From positions 9,231,485 to 9,295,484 of the forward strand of contig OY986968.1 of the NCBI GenBank assembly GCA_963920575.1: a stretch of DNA of 64,000 bases, written 5' to 3'. Both the position numbers and the translations under genes were made by a program. Under the pieces are notes generated by a model. That model had not been told where the DNA came from, did not search any database, and saw only the letters and a program-made list of their open reading frames with translations. Shown here in pieces: positions 23,796-35,059 of this stretch; the first letter of the stretch is position 1, and every line of letters begins with the position of its first letter. This DNA comes from Narthecium ossifragum (lineage: Eukaryota; Streptophyta; Magnoliopsida; Dioscoreales; Nartheciaceae).

Positions 23796-24566
23796 ATGCA
23801 AGGTCGCCGATCACGGAAAGAAAAGTTGTTGCCCTTGAACGATAAAGTAGATCAAATTGGTTGGAAGAAGAAATCTAACAAAGACAGCCTGTCTACATCA
23901 GATCTAGGAGTTCAAGAGGAGGAACAAGAGGAGATGGCGCTCAATAATAACTTACGTCCTTTGGAGGAGTACGCGAGGCCTACTATTTCTACCTCACCTT
24001 CGTGCATTGCGTTACCTGCAGAGGCTAGAAATTATGAACTTAAAAATCTACATTTTTCTATGCTTCCTGAATTTCATGGTTTACCTTCTGAGGATGCACT
24101 AACTTTTGTGAAAGATTATTATGCTACTATTCAGACTTTTCCTTTAGGTGGCATTACTGAAGATCACTTGAGGATGCGATGTTTTCCTTACACCCTGAAG
24201 GATAAAGCGAAGAGATGGCTGATGTCGTTGCCTCCTGGATCACTCACGACTTGGGATGCAATTTATAATAAGTTTGTTAGCAAATTTTATTCTCATGCCA
24301 TGACTACTAACTTGAGAAGACAAATTCCAAATTTTCAGCAAGCTGATGGAGAACCATTCCATGAAGCATGGGATAGATTTAAAATGCTTTTGATGCAATG
24401 TCCACATCATAATTATTCTTTAGAAAATCAGATGCAATATTTTTATGATGGACTAAATCTTTCTTTTCAGACTATGGCAGATAATGCTGCAGGTGGAGCG
24501 ATGTTCAAAAGGACACCACCGGAGGCATATGAAATCTATGAGATGCTAGGATCAAACTCGCAGTAG
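23796..24566 (+). pseudogene. Athila-B gag, capsid part
   Basis: It begins MQGRRSRKEK; the same MQGRRS start is visible in Athila-C, which supports this ATG. The capsid core shows MLPEFHGLPSEDALTFV, KDKAKRWLMSLPPGSLTTW and EAWDRFKMLLMQCPHH. A TAG at 24564-24566, just after the capsid, interrupts a frame that continues unchanged into 24621 and beyond. The stop is probably a point mutation of a Gln or Trp codon. Regulated readthrough, as in some retroviruses, is a less likely alternative because other stops occur downstream. Confidence 0.88.
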
Positions 24567-27500
24567 AGGGACACGAGGAATAAGGCGAGAGGCATCTATG
24601 AGCTGAACCAGAATGATGACATGGCAAGGCAGATTGCAACTCTTAACAAGAAGATAGACGCGATGATGTCCACACAAGCAAAACCGGTTGAGGTTTGTTC
24701 AATTTGCAATATTGTTGGTCATAGGTTTGATTCATGTTCTTCTGGTAGTGAATTTCTTGAATATGTGCAAGAGCAAGCTAATTTGATGAATGCGTATAAC
24801 CCGAGACCTAGATTTGACCCTTATGCAAATACTTACAATCCTGGTTGGAGGGAGCATCCGAATTTTTCATGGAAAAATACTGCTAATGCTAGTATGCCTA
24901 CTGCTAATCAGTCTAACCCACTTGTTAAGTCGTCTTTGGAAGCGACTATGTTAGCTTTTATGCAGAAAATAGATTCAAAGATGGAAAAACAAGATTCAGC
25001 CATTGCTCAACATGACGCGGTACTAAAGAATGTTGCAGCATCCGTTGGGAAGTTAGAAGTTCAAGTGGGACAACTTGCTGATGCGGTAAGAGCCCATGTT
25101 CCAGGCAAATTCCCAAGCCAACCTGAGCAAGCAAAAGCAGTTACAGTTCTTCGTTCAGGTAAAATTATTGATAATAAGATTAATGCTAAAGTTGCTGATG
25201 AGTGTAATGATGATGCAAGTGAGGAAGTTGAAACGGAGGAACGCTCGAAAGGGCCACCACCGGCCACATCTGCTGCTGAGCATGGAAAGAGAGCAAATTC
25301 AGTTCCGGAGGTTTATCACAACTCTCCTCCACCATATGTGCCGCCGGTTCCTTTTCCAGGCCGTCTAAAGAAAGCCAAAATGGATAAGTCATATTATGAA
25401 ATTTATGATATTTTATCTAAGGTTAATGTGAACTTACCATTGCTTGAGGTGATCAGGAACATGCCAGCATTTCCAAAGTTCTTCAAGGAACTAAGTACTT
25501 CAAAGTGTAAGTATGAACCTCATGAAAAAGTGATGGTTTCAGAGACGGTAAGCGCGGTTCTACAAAGGAAGCTTCCACCCAAGCTTAAGGATCCAGGGAG
25601 TTTTAACATTACTATTACTGTTGGTGATACAAAGATAGGAGAGGCAATGCTTGATTTAGGAGCCAGTGTTAATTTGATGCCTTACTCTGTTTTTCTTCAG
25701 TTAGGTGTGGGTGAATTAAAACCTACTACAATGTCTCTACAACTTGCAGATCGTTCCATTAAATATCCTTTAGGCATTGTAGAAGACATTTTAGTACAAG
25801 TTGATAAATTGATTATCCCTGCTGATTTTGTCATATTGGATATGGAAGATGCGCCCTTACATGATAGGAATTTACCAATTTTGTTGGGACGTCCATTTAT
25901 GGCCACAGCCAAGACTATGATAAATGTGCAGGATGGTAAGCTCAGCATGACAGTTTTAGGTGAAACTGTTGAATTTAAAGTTTTTGAATCTATGTCCTAT
26001 CCTTCAAACTCTTTTGATTGTTTCTCAATAGATGTTTTAGATTCATTGGTGTTTTCTAGTTTCATGCAGGAGCAAGTGAAGACTACTCTAGAAGCGGCAT
26101 TGACGATGGAAAAGGAGGAGTTGCAGAATTACGAGGGAGCAAAGGAGGTTATAGCAGCCCTTGAGGCATTGCAGCCATGTTTCCCTGATGAATCTCGGTT
26201 AGACATGCTAAACGAATCCTATTCTAAAATGGTTTCATCAATAGTTTCCCCACCAAAGCTTGAGTTAAAACCTCTTCCTAGTAATCTGAAATATGCATAT
26301 CTTGGTGAGAATGAAACCCTTCCTGTGATTATTGCTTCTGATATTACTCCATTGGAAGAGGAAAAATTATTGAGAGTTCTTAGGGAGCATAAAACTGCAA
26401 TAGGTTGGACAATTGCCGATATTAAAGGAGTAAGTCCTACTATGTGCATGCATCGCATTATTTTGGAAGAGGATGCCAAACCTATACGGGATGCCCAGCG
26501 TCGCCTCAACCCAAACATGAAAGACGTTGTTCGGGAAGAGATCCTTAAGTTGCTCGATGTTGGCGTGATCTATCCTATTTCTGACAGCAAATGGGTAAGT
26601 CCAGTTCACGTGGTGCCTAAGAAATCAGGGATAACAGTTGTGAAGAATGAGAACAATGAGCTCATACCCACGAGGATGACTACTGGATGGCGTGTCTGCA
26701 TCGATTATCGCAAGCTTAATGCAGCTACTAAAAAGGACCACTTTCCTTTACCTTTTATTGATCAAATGCTTGAACGCTTAGCTGGTCACTCATTTTATTG
26801 TTTTCTTGATGGATTTTCAGGTTATAATCAAATTGCTATCGCCCCAGAGGACCAAGAGAAGACAACTTTCACCTGTCCGTTTGGAACATTCGCATACAGA
26901 AGGATGCCGTTCGGATTGTGCAATGCACCTGCCACCTTTCAAAGATGCATGATATCGATTTTCTCCGACATGATAGAAAGGTTTGTCGAGGTATTCATGG
27001 ATAATTTTTCTGTATTTGGGAATTCTTTTGATAATTGCCTGGCACACCTAACCTTGGTGTTTAAAAGATGTGAAGAGACAAATTTGACATTGAGCTGGGA
27101 GAAGAGTCACTTCATGGTAAGGCAAGGTATTGTGTTGGGACATGCTATTTCTAGTAAAGGTATTGGCGTAGATAAAACAAAAATAGATTTGATTGAGAAA
27201 TTACCGCCCCCTACTTCTGTGAAAGGTGTGCGGAGTTTTTTGGGCCATGCAGGATTTTATCGCAGATTCATTAGAGATTTTTCTAAAATTGCACAACCAT
27301 TGTGTGATTTATTGGCCAAAGATAGTGAGTTTAAGTTTTGTAAAGCTTGTCTTGATGCTTTCAATACTTTGAAAGAGAAATTGATTACTGCACCAATTAT
27401 TATGCCTCCTGATTGGTCGTTGCCCTTTGAAATAATGTGTGATGCTTCTGATTATGCTATAGGGGCTGTTCTAGGACAAAGGGTAAATAAGGTCTCTCAT

Positions 27501-28181
27501 GCTATTTATTATGCAAGTCGTACACTCAATGATGCTCAAATCAATTACTCAACTACTGAAAAAGAATTACTTGCTGTTGTTTTTGCATTGGAGAAATTTC
27601 GCTCTTATTTGATTGGATCTAAAATTATTATTTATTCAGATCATGCAGCATTGAAATATCTACTAACCAAAAAGGATACAAAGCCAAGGTTAATCAGGTG
27701 GATCCTACTGCTGCAAGAGTTCGATTTGGAAATAAGGGACAAGAAAGGGAGCGATAATGTAGTGGCAGATCACTTGTCACGATTGGAGCACATAGCCGGC
27801 CCTAAGGATGTACAACCCATCCAAGAATGCTTTCCCGATGAACAACTATTTTCTGTGAATGGTAAAGAGCCCTGTTATGCGGATATTGTTAACTATCTAG
27901 CTAGTAATGTTCTGCGTGCTGATCTAAGTTCACAAGAAAAGAAAAGATTTTTGTCCACAGTCAGATATTACTTTTGGGATGACCCTTATTTATTTAAACA
28001 TTGTCCTGATCAAATAATAAGGCGTTGTGTTCCAGAATATGAGCATGATGATATATTGAAATTTAGTCATGAATTAATGTGTGGAGGACACTTTGGAGGT
28101 AAGAAAACTGCTTTTAAAGTTCTTCAATCTAGTTTCTTTTGGCCTACATTATTCAAAGATGCATTTAATTTTGTTGCTTAG
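24567..28181 (+). pseudogene. Athila-B nucleocapsid, protease, RT, RNase H, integrase start
   Basis: This is the same frame as gag. In order, counting from the Met at 24621, it contains: a zinc knuckle CSICNIVGHRFDSC (24696-24737); the coiled linker; the protease site LDLGASVNLMP (Asp about residue 345); reverse transcriptase with WRVCIDYRKLNAATKKDHFP; and the catalytic box FMDN at 26994-27005, where active relatives have FMDD. RNase H follows, with [16 protein letters not shown] and SDHAAL. The integrase zinc domain (HELMCGGHFGGKK) comes last. The frame ends at TAG 28179-28181, just before CDRFQR, where the family's second Cys is replaced by Phe. The Asp-to-Asn change alone should abolish polymerisation. 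Confidence 0.9.
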
Positions 28182-29153
28182 TGTGACAGATTTCAACGGT
28201 CAGGGAACATAAGCAAAAGGAATGAGATGCCTCTTACAAATAATCTGGTGGTGGAATTGTTCGATGTTTGGGGCATAGACTTTATGGGACCGTTTCCTCC
28301 ATCATACGGGTACACGTATATTCTTGTTGCTGTAGATTATGTGTCTAAGTGAATTGAAGCAATTGCAACCAGGAACAATGACAGCAAGACCGTGGTGGGA
28401 TTCTTGAAAGATATGATTTTTACAAGGTTTGGTACACCTCGGGCGATTATAAGTGATGGGGGATCACACTTTTGCAATAGAGCGTTTGATGCATTGTTGA
28501 AGAAATACAACATCACTCATTGGGTCGCAACTCCTTACCACCCTCAAACGTCGGGCCAAGTGGAGGTGAGCAATAGGCAAATAAAGACGATCCTGGAAAG
28601 AGTTGTTGGCACTACAAGGAAGGATTGGGCAGTGAAATTGAATGATGTTCTTTGGGCGTATCGCACTGCATATAAAACTCCAATTGGTATGTGCCCTTAT
28701 CGCATTGTCTTTGGAAAAGCATGTCATCTACCGGTGGAATTGGAGTATAGGGCCTATTGGGCAATAAAGCAGCTGAATTTTGACATGAGAGAAGCGGGGG
28801 ATATGAGAAAGATGCAATTGAATGAATTGGATGAGCTGCGGAATGAAGCGTACGAGAATGCTAAGATTTACAAGGAAAGAACCAAGCTCTATCATGATAA
28901 AGTAATACAACGGAAGGAGTTTACACCAGGTATGAAAGTTTTACTTTATAACTCACGAATGAAATTCTTTCCAGGTAAATTAAGATCCAGATGGACGGGC
29001 CCGTTCAAAGTGACACAAGTATCGCCTCACGGTGCTGTTGAAATTGAGAATGAAAGGAATGGGAGCAAATTCAAAGTCAATGGGCACCGTTTGAAATTGT
29101 ATTTGGAAGGACATTCAGTTGTGGTGGATGCAGTTGATTTTGGTGAACCTTAA
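28182..29153 (+). pseudogene. Athila-B integrase core and C-terminus
   Basis: It continues in the frame of the preceding stop. A TGA at 28350-28352 replaces the Trp of SKWIEA, and from 28392 the frame is open to the end. The catalytic D,D,E residues are all present: [16 protein letters not shown] and [11 protein letters not shown]. The C-terminal part carries the Athila phrases [13 protein letters not shown] and [13 protein letters not shown]. It would integrate the cDNA. Only the stops make it inactive. Confidence 0.9.
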
Positions 29154-30338
29154 ACTTGGTATTACGTCTTGCCTAGACGTTAAATAAAGCGCTGGGTGGG
29201 AGGCAACCCACCAAGGTAACCAGTTTTTAACTTTAAGTTTTAGTTTTCAATTTTATATTTTCTCTTTTGTTTTTATTTTAGGTTTTCAGCCACCCGGAGG
29301 ATCCTTGAGGAGATGTTCGCTATTCTATCAGGTGGCCTCGTTCTTATTTACAGTATCTTGTCTCTTCCTTTTCTGGAAATTTTTGGATTGCCACCTCCTA
29401 CATATTTTTATTGGATAAATGCACACATTGAGGACAATGTTGAATTCAGGTTGGGGGGTGTAGACATTCATGACTTTATTCATGCTACCTTGTAGGTTTA
29501 ATAGTGTTAAATTGTACATGAGCTGAAATGTTTATGCTTATTTTACATGCTGCTTTCATATGGATTGGCCGATACATTGATTGCATGTATGATAACCTGA
29601 AGGTAGAATATCATGTGATTCACACACGAACACTTTATGTGCAGTGGCGATTATACTCACCAGAGGAATGAGCATGCTATTGTCAATCTAGACCATGATT
29701 TCAGCATTAGCTAGTGTTGAGTATTGCATCCAGAAAAAAAATACAGAAAAAGTTCTGGAGCTTTAATAAGCTGTGCCTAAACGACTGTTAGGTGATCTAC
29801 TTAGTAACCGGGTGTTCTTGCCTCAGGAAGCAGGGAGCTCGCGTAAAAAGGTAGAACCACTAAAAAAAAAAAAAAAAAAAACTACTCAGTGTTTTGTTAA
29901 GTAACCGGGTCTCTGCGCCTCATGAAGCGAAGAGTGCTCGTGTAAAACGGCAAAATGTTTGATAGTTGAAAAAAAAAAAAAAAAAAAAAAGAGCATGTTG
30001 TACTTAAAGTGCGAGGGTTGGATGATTGGTCATGAAGATAGTAGCGTGTTTGGACTAATGGTGGGTAGAAACTGCTTCTGTACGTAACATTTATTTATCA
30101 CGTCACATGTGTTCTTCTGGATGGTGTTAGCATGTTTGAAGTGTAGAAGTTGATTTCATATGTTGGTGGTATGTGTATGAGTATTATAAGTTTTCGTGCT
30201 CTGTACGGTGTACAACATTATTGACTTGATAAGGCAGAACTTTTATCATGCTTGTCTGCATCCTTGAACCGTGGTGTGCTTAATATATTTTATGCGCTTA
30301 AAATTGCTAGAGACTAGCAATAAGCTGGTTGGGGGGTG
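29154..30338 (+). other. Athila-B 3' untranslated region
   Basis: This stretch carries the Athila motif GGGAGGCAACCCACC just after integrase. It also carries two related units of roughly 107 bases that contain GTAACCGGGT and end in runs of 20 A (29862-29881) and 22 A (29969-29990). It ends in the G-rich plus-strand primer tract GGTTGGGGGGTG (30327-30338), next to the 3' LTR. No env-like frame is present. Confidence 0.8.
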
Positions 30339-31982
30339 TGATAAGTGCATGAAAGTGCACTCTAAATAGCCTTATAACCATCTCAATTGCTAGATTATTA
30401 TCTTTAATCAACATCTTTATTCCTATTTTTATATCTATATGTTGCTTCACATAGTTGTTTGGAAAATGCAGGAAAAAGGAGAAAAGAAGCTGAAAAGAGT
30501 GCATGGATCAACTTTAAAGATTTATCTATACCTGGTCATGAAGAATCAGAGGATGTGCCATACATGGTTGGAAAGCTCTTGAAGTCTAGATTCTGGAGAA
30601 TTTTACGGTTCGTGATTCCGAGTTTTCTAGAGGAAGTTACGGCAATTTCAGTACCGATGCGCAGTCTGAATGGCAGAAAGGGAAATAAGCTGGAAGTCCG
30701 AGCGAAGGTCCGATCGATCGGACCACGCAAAAACGTGACAGAACATGTGTTTTTCAGCCACAACACATCCGATCGATCCCTCCATCGCTCTTATGGGGTC
30801 CGATAGATCCGACACACAATTCGATCGATCCAACACTCATAATTCGATCGGTCCAACACTCATAATTCGATCGATCGGACTTGGGAATTAAAGGGTGACA
30901 GAACGTATGCTTTTTAGAGGAACACAATTCGATCGATCGGACCATCGATCGAACTCGGGAAGAGCCAGAGATGAAGAATCTTTACGAAGTCGATCGATCC
31001 GACTCCCTTAGTCCGATCGATCGGGATCGGGCGTAAATAGAAGTGGGAGATCTCAATGAGACCGATCGATCCAACATTCCGAGGAGGATCGATCGGACGT
31101 TTCCAGTGAATTAAATCAACGGTTTTGATTTAACCCGAGTTTAGGCCTATAAATAGGATACTTAGGGTTATCAAAGGAAAACTTTTGGAGGACTTTTTGG
31201 CAGCGTTTGGAGGCGAGGAGAAGGGTTCCATGCTTGGTTTTCTTTTCTTATTTCTTCTTTATTTCTCCATTAGTTTTGCTGCCCTCATGATGAACATGAG
31301 TGGCTAGTTTCTTTTCTAAGGTACCGATGTAGCCCTAACTGAATCATTCTATGTTATTGGTTCATGATTATTTTATCAGTTTATTTTCCTTGATTTATTC
31401 ATTATTTTAACTGAGATCTTAAATACCTTTATCTGGCCAATAATAGTATTATAGATTGTTTTATGTAAGATTGGGCGAGGGTTCATTCCCTAATCTTGCA
31501 GGATCTATGAATGAATGAGTTTATGTCGAGGCCGGGTTCAAGCTAAGAGTATTCTTGGTTCATAATTGTTCTTCAGAGCTTAATGGATTCTTGGTTAACA
31601 CTTAGTTATGGGTTCATTAACTAGGGTTAATTGGGGGTACTTGGTGAAGACCGCGGCCGAATGGATCATCATACCGGAAGAACGAGCCCTTGGAATTAAA
31701 CTGAGATCTTGATTGATTCAATGCATAGAATGATGATGTTATGGTGAAATCGGAACCTTAGTATTCATCCATCATATTTCTATCATTTTCTTATTTCATT
31801 ATTAGGTCATCTATTTTCGAGACTTCATATTTCTTCTTTTCTCTTCCATATTTTCTTTCTTTTCTGTTCTTTAGCATTTTACTCTATTAATCTCTACAAA
31901 TCTCTGTGGGTACGATACTCGTCTTGCTACTATACTGATTGCACCGATTCGTATACTTGCGAGATATAAAATTTATTCATCA
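30339..31982 (+). repeat. Athila-B 3' LTR
   Basis: It is nearly identical to 22126-23746 apart from about 12 substitutions and a 23-bp tandem duplication around 30832-30877 (text CCAACACTCATAATTCGATC). The length difference of 23 between the two LTRs is fully explained by that duplication. Confidence 0.95.
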
Positions 31983-32047
31983 CACGTGCCGGTGCCGGCC
32001 AGGGCCGACACGGCACGTGCCTCGACACGGCAATCCTTGGATATATA

Positions 32048-32314
32048 TACTAAAGTTATTTAAGATAAAAACATAGATTTCATGGTTTCAATCACGCATA
32101 AAAACTGTGTTCTAATTATAAAACATTACATAGTTTCAATCACAGTTAAAAACTGAGATTAACTTTACATGATTCATGTCAGTTGTTAATAACTGTGATT
32201 AAAAAGTGTGAACCGTGAAAATAGTTATTTACTCATTTTCTTTATGACGGTTTTTCTAAAACTGACATCTTTGTGATTTCTTTAGTGTGATGTTTATTAT
32301 TTTTTCTTGTAGTG
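32048..32314. repeat. CACTA right subterminal region and TIR
   Basis: Motifs such as TTTCAATCACAGTT, AAAAACTGAGATT and AACTGTGATT match the left subterminal region. The region ends in the inverted terminal repeat at 32314, followed by the TTA duplication. Confidence 0.88.
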
Positions 32315-32317
32315 TTA

Positions 32318-34628
32318 GGAGCTTCTATCAATGTGATGCCATATTCTATATATGCTTCTTTGAAACTTGGATCTTTGAATGAAACTGGTGTTGTGATTCA
32401 ATTGGTTAACAGATCTAACGCCTATCCTAAAGGTGTAGTTGAAGATATTCTTGAGCAAGTTAATGATTTAGTTTTCCAAGCTGATTTTTATGTGCTTGAT
32501 ATGGAGAATGGTGATCAAACTACTCCTATTTTATTGGGAAGACATTTCTTAAAAACATCCAAAACTAAGATAGATGTTCATAGTGGCACACTTACCATGA
32601 AATTTGATGGTGAAACTGTTAAGTTTAATATTTATGATGCCATGAAATATCCTGCTGATGATTGTCCTGTGTATTCTACTAATGCGATTGATTTTTTATC
32701 ACATGAAGTTTTTGAACTTCATAGCAAAGACGAATTGGAAGTGACTATTATTAAGTCTCTTGAGGAAGAAAAGAAGCTATCTTTGAGTACTAATTTGAAG
32801 GAAACTGTTGCAGCACTGAATGATTTTTCAACACTTCAGCAATCAGGTAACACCTCTTATAGTCCATTACCTGTTTCTAATGAGAAATGATTACCTTATG
32901 TGTTGCAAGCACCCATTCCAGATCTGAAACCTCTTCCCAATCACCTCAAATACACTTTTCTTGGAGATGAAGGAGTGTTACCAGTGATTATTTTCAATAA
33001 CCTTAGTGCACCACAGGAAGAAAAGCTTGTGCAGGTTCTTAAGAAGCATAAGACAGCTATTGGTTGGACAATTGCAGACATCAAGGGAATCAGCCGGAGT
33101 ACATGAATGCATCGTATCTTGCTTGAAGAGGGAGTGAAACCTTCCCGCCAACCACAAAGAAGGTTGAACCCGCCCATGATGGATGCAGTAAAGAAGGAGA
33201 TCCTCAAACTTCTTGAAGTTGGAGTGATCTATCCTATTTTGGATAGCACTTGGGTTAGTCCAGTTCAAGTGGTGCCTAAAAAGACAGGAATAACCGTGGT
33301 GAAAAATCAAAAAGATGAGTTAGTTCCTACCCGTGTTCAGAATGGGTGGAGGGTTTGTATAGATTATAGAAAATTAAATGCTATAGCCCACAAGGACCAC
33401 TTCCCTTTACCTTTTATTGATCAGATGCTTGAAAGGTTAGTTGGTCACTCTTATTATTGTTTTCTTGATGGTTATTCAGGATATTTTCAGATTGCAATTG
33501 CCCCTGAAGATCAAGAAATGACGACGTTCACGTGCCTATTCAGAACTTTTGCATATTGTTGCATGCCCTTTGGCGTTTGCAGCGCCCCAACCACTTTCCA
33601 AAGGTTTGGTTAGTATATTTTCAGATTATATTGAACATATTATAGAAGTTTTTATGGATGATTTCACAGTTTACGGAGACTCCTTTGATAATTGTTTACA
33701 TAACCTTACACTTGTTCTTCAAAGATGTATAGAAACTAGCATTGTGTTAAATTCTGAGAAATGTCATTTCATGATTGAACAAGGTATAGTTTTGGGTCAT
33801 ATAGTTTCATCTAAAGGAATTGAGGTTGATAAAGCTAAAGTTGATGTTATTCAATCTTTATCTTATCCCACTAGTGTGTGGGAAGTTCATTCTTTTCTTG
33901 GACATGTAGGTTTTTACCGAAGATTCATCAAAGACTTCTCCAAAATAGCATTGCCGCTATGCAAGTTGTTACAAAAGGACAAGGTTTCTGAGTTCGATGA
34001 GGCATGTAAAAAGGCATTTGATAAGTTGAAAGAATTGTTGACTTCTACCCCAGTTATTCAGCCCCCTTACTGGAGCGTTCCTTTCGAGATAATGTGTGAT
34101 GCGAGTGATTATGCAGTAGAAGCTGTTTTGGGCCAAAAGATAGGAAAAACATCTCATGTAATTTACTATGCTTTCAAGACTTTGGATGATGCCCAGAGAA
34201 ATTATTCTACAACTGAAAAAGAACTTTTAGCCGTTGTGTTTGCCTTAGAAAAATTTCGGTCTTATTTACTTGGTACTAATGTCATTGTTTACTGTGATCA
34301 TGCAGCTCTTCGTTACTTAATGACGAAGAAGGAGGCAAAGCCGAGATTAATACGATGGATACTTCTCTTGAGTGAATTTGATTTGGAGATAAAATACAAA
34401 AGAGGAACAGAAAATCGGGTCGCAGATCATCTGAGTCGATTAGTTCATGTGGAAGATAAACTTTATCTACAAGAAACATTCCCTGATAAGCAACTGTTCT
34501 CTGCAAATATGACATTACCTTGGTATGCAAATATTGTGAAGTTTTTGGTTCCTAATATGTTACCTTCTGATTTGTCTAAGGCTCAAAGAGATAAGATCAA
34601 AAGTGATGCCAAATACTATGTGTGGGAT
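32318..34628 (+). pseudogene. Athila-A protease, RT and RNase H
   Basis: It resumes the protease at GASINVMPY, then continues through the linker to reverse transcriptase and RNase H. Stops occur at 32888-32890 and 33104-33106 (TGA where relatives read Cys in the phrase before MHRI). A frameshift lies at about 33604-33610 (TFQRFG against the family's TFQRCM). The catalytic box is the intact FMDD at 33652-33663. RNase H carries [17 protein letters not shown] and CDHAAL. The segment ends in YYVWD, where the next insertion breaks it; the reading resumes at 36301. It is about as complete as Athila-B but more mutated. Confidence 0.88.
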
Positions 34629-35059
34629 TAGGGGTGAGCAGAACCGAACCGAACCCGAAGAACCGAACCGAACTGAATTAGTTCAGTCCATTCGGTTCGG
34701 TTCCTCGGTCCAATCGGTTCGGTTCGGTTTTGCAAGGTAAAATAGTTCGGTTTTTGGTTCGGTTCCGGTTCCTTAAAAAAATTTCGGTTCAGAACCGAAG
34801 AACCGAAGTTTAACCCATCTCAATATCTCATCAGTACTATACATGCCTAAGGGCTAAGGCAGCCGAACCGAACCGAAAAATTTCGGTTCCGGTTCCTTAG
34901 TAAGGCTGAGCTCATCCTACTCACCTTCGGCTCATGGGCCCATGGCTGAGCTCATCCTATCCCGTCTCCACTCACCACTCTCGTCTCTCAACCTTATCTA
35001 TCGACCGCGTGGATCTCCACAGCCACCGGACCTCGACTAGGGCGGCGGCCTCGCGCATT

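Larger units (their letters stand above)
22126..31982 (+). mobile_element. Athila-B: full-length young Ty3/gypsy element
   Basis: The 5' and 3' LTRs (22126-23746 and 30339-31982) enclose gag-pol. The target duplication CACGT lies at 22121-22125 and 31983-31987. By eye the LTRs differ at about 12 positions in 1,621, plus one 23-bp tandem duplication in the 3' copy. At an assumed 1.3e-8 substitutions per site per year this means roughly 0.3 million years. The primer site matches tRNA-Asp. The structure is complete, but gag-pol has three in-frame stops and an altered reverse transcriptase box. Confidence 0.95.
17408..32039 (+). mobile_element. hAT DNA transposon with nested Athila-B
   Basis: The ends are CAAGGATTGCCGTG at 17408 and CACGGCAATCCTTG at 32039, perfect inverted repeats of 14 bases. 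The 8-bp target duplication GATATATA lies at 17400-17407 and 32040-32047. The transposase gene at 18353-21878 carries BED finger, DUF659 and hAT dimerisation regions. Athila-B sits in the right subterminal region (22126-31982). Without it the element is about 4.8 kb, a normal autonomous hAT length. Confidence 0.94.
5433..32314 (-). mobile_element. CACTA (En/Spm) DNA transposon with nested elements
   Basis: The left end reads CACTACTAGAAAAAAC, and the right end is TTTTTTCTTGTAGTG, which is CACTACAAGAAAAAA in reverse. The 3-bp target duplication TTA lies at 5430-5432 and 32315-32317. Deleting the segment restores the protease reading across the Athila-A break, which proves both borders. Minus-strand genes of the tnp2 class lie at 7793-11197 and a second gene remnant at 6675-7690. 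The present span is 26,882 bp. Without the Helitron and hAT nested inside it, the element is about 7.5 kb, an ordinary autonomous CACTA size. The transposase is broken, so it could now move only with help in trans. Confidence 0.93.

Noticed and set aside
24564..24566. Programmed stop readthrough between gag and pol in Athila-B
   Set aside because: The frame is continuous, but two other in-frame stops in integrase and the changed RT box make ordinary mutation simpler; Athila-C has no stop at the equivalent place.
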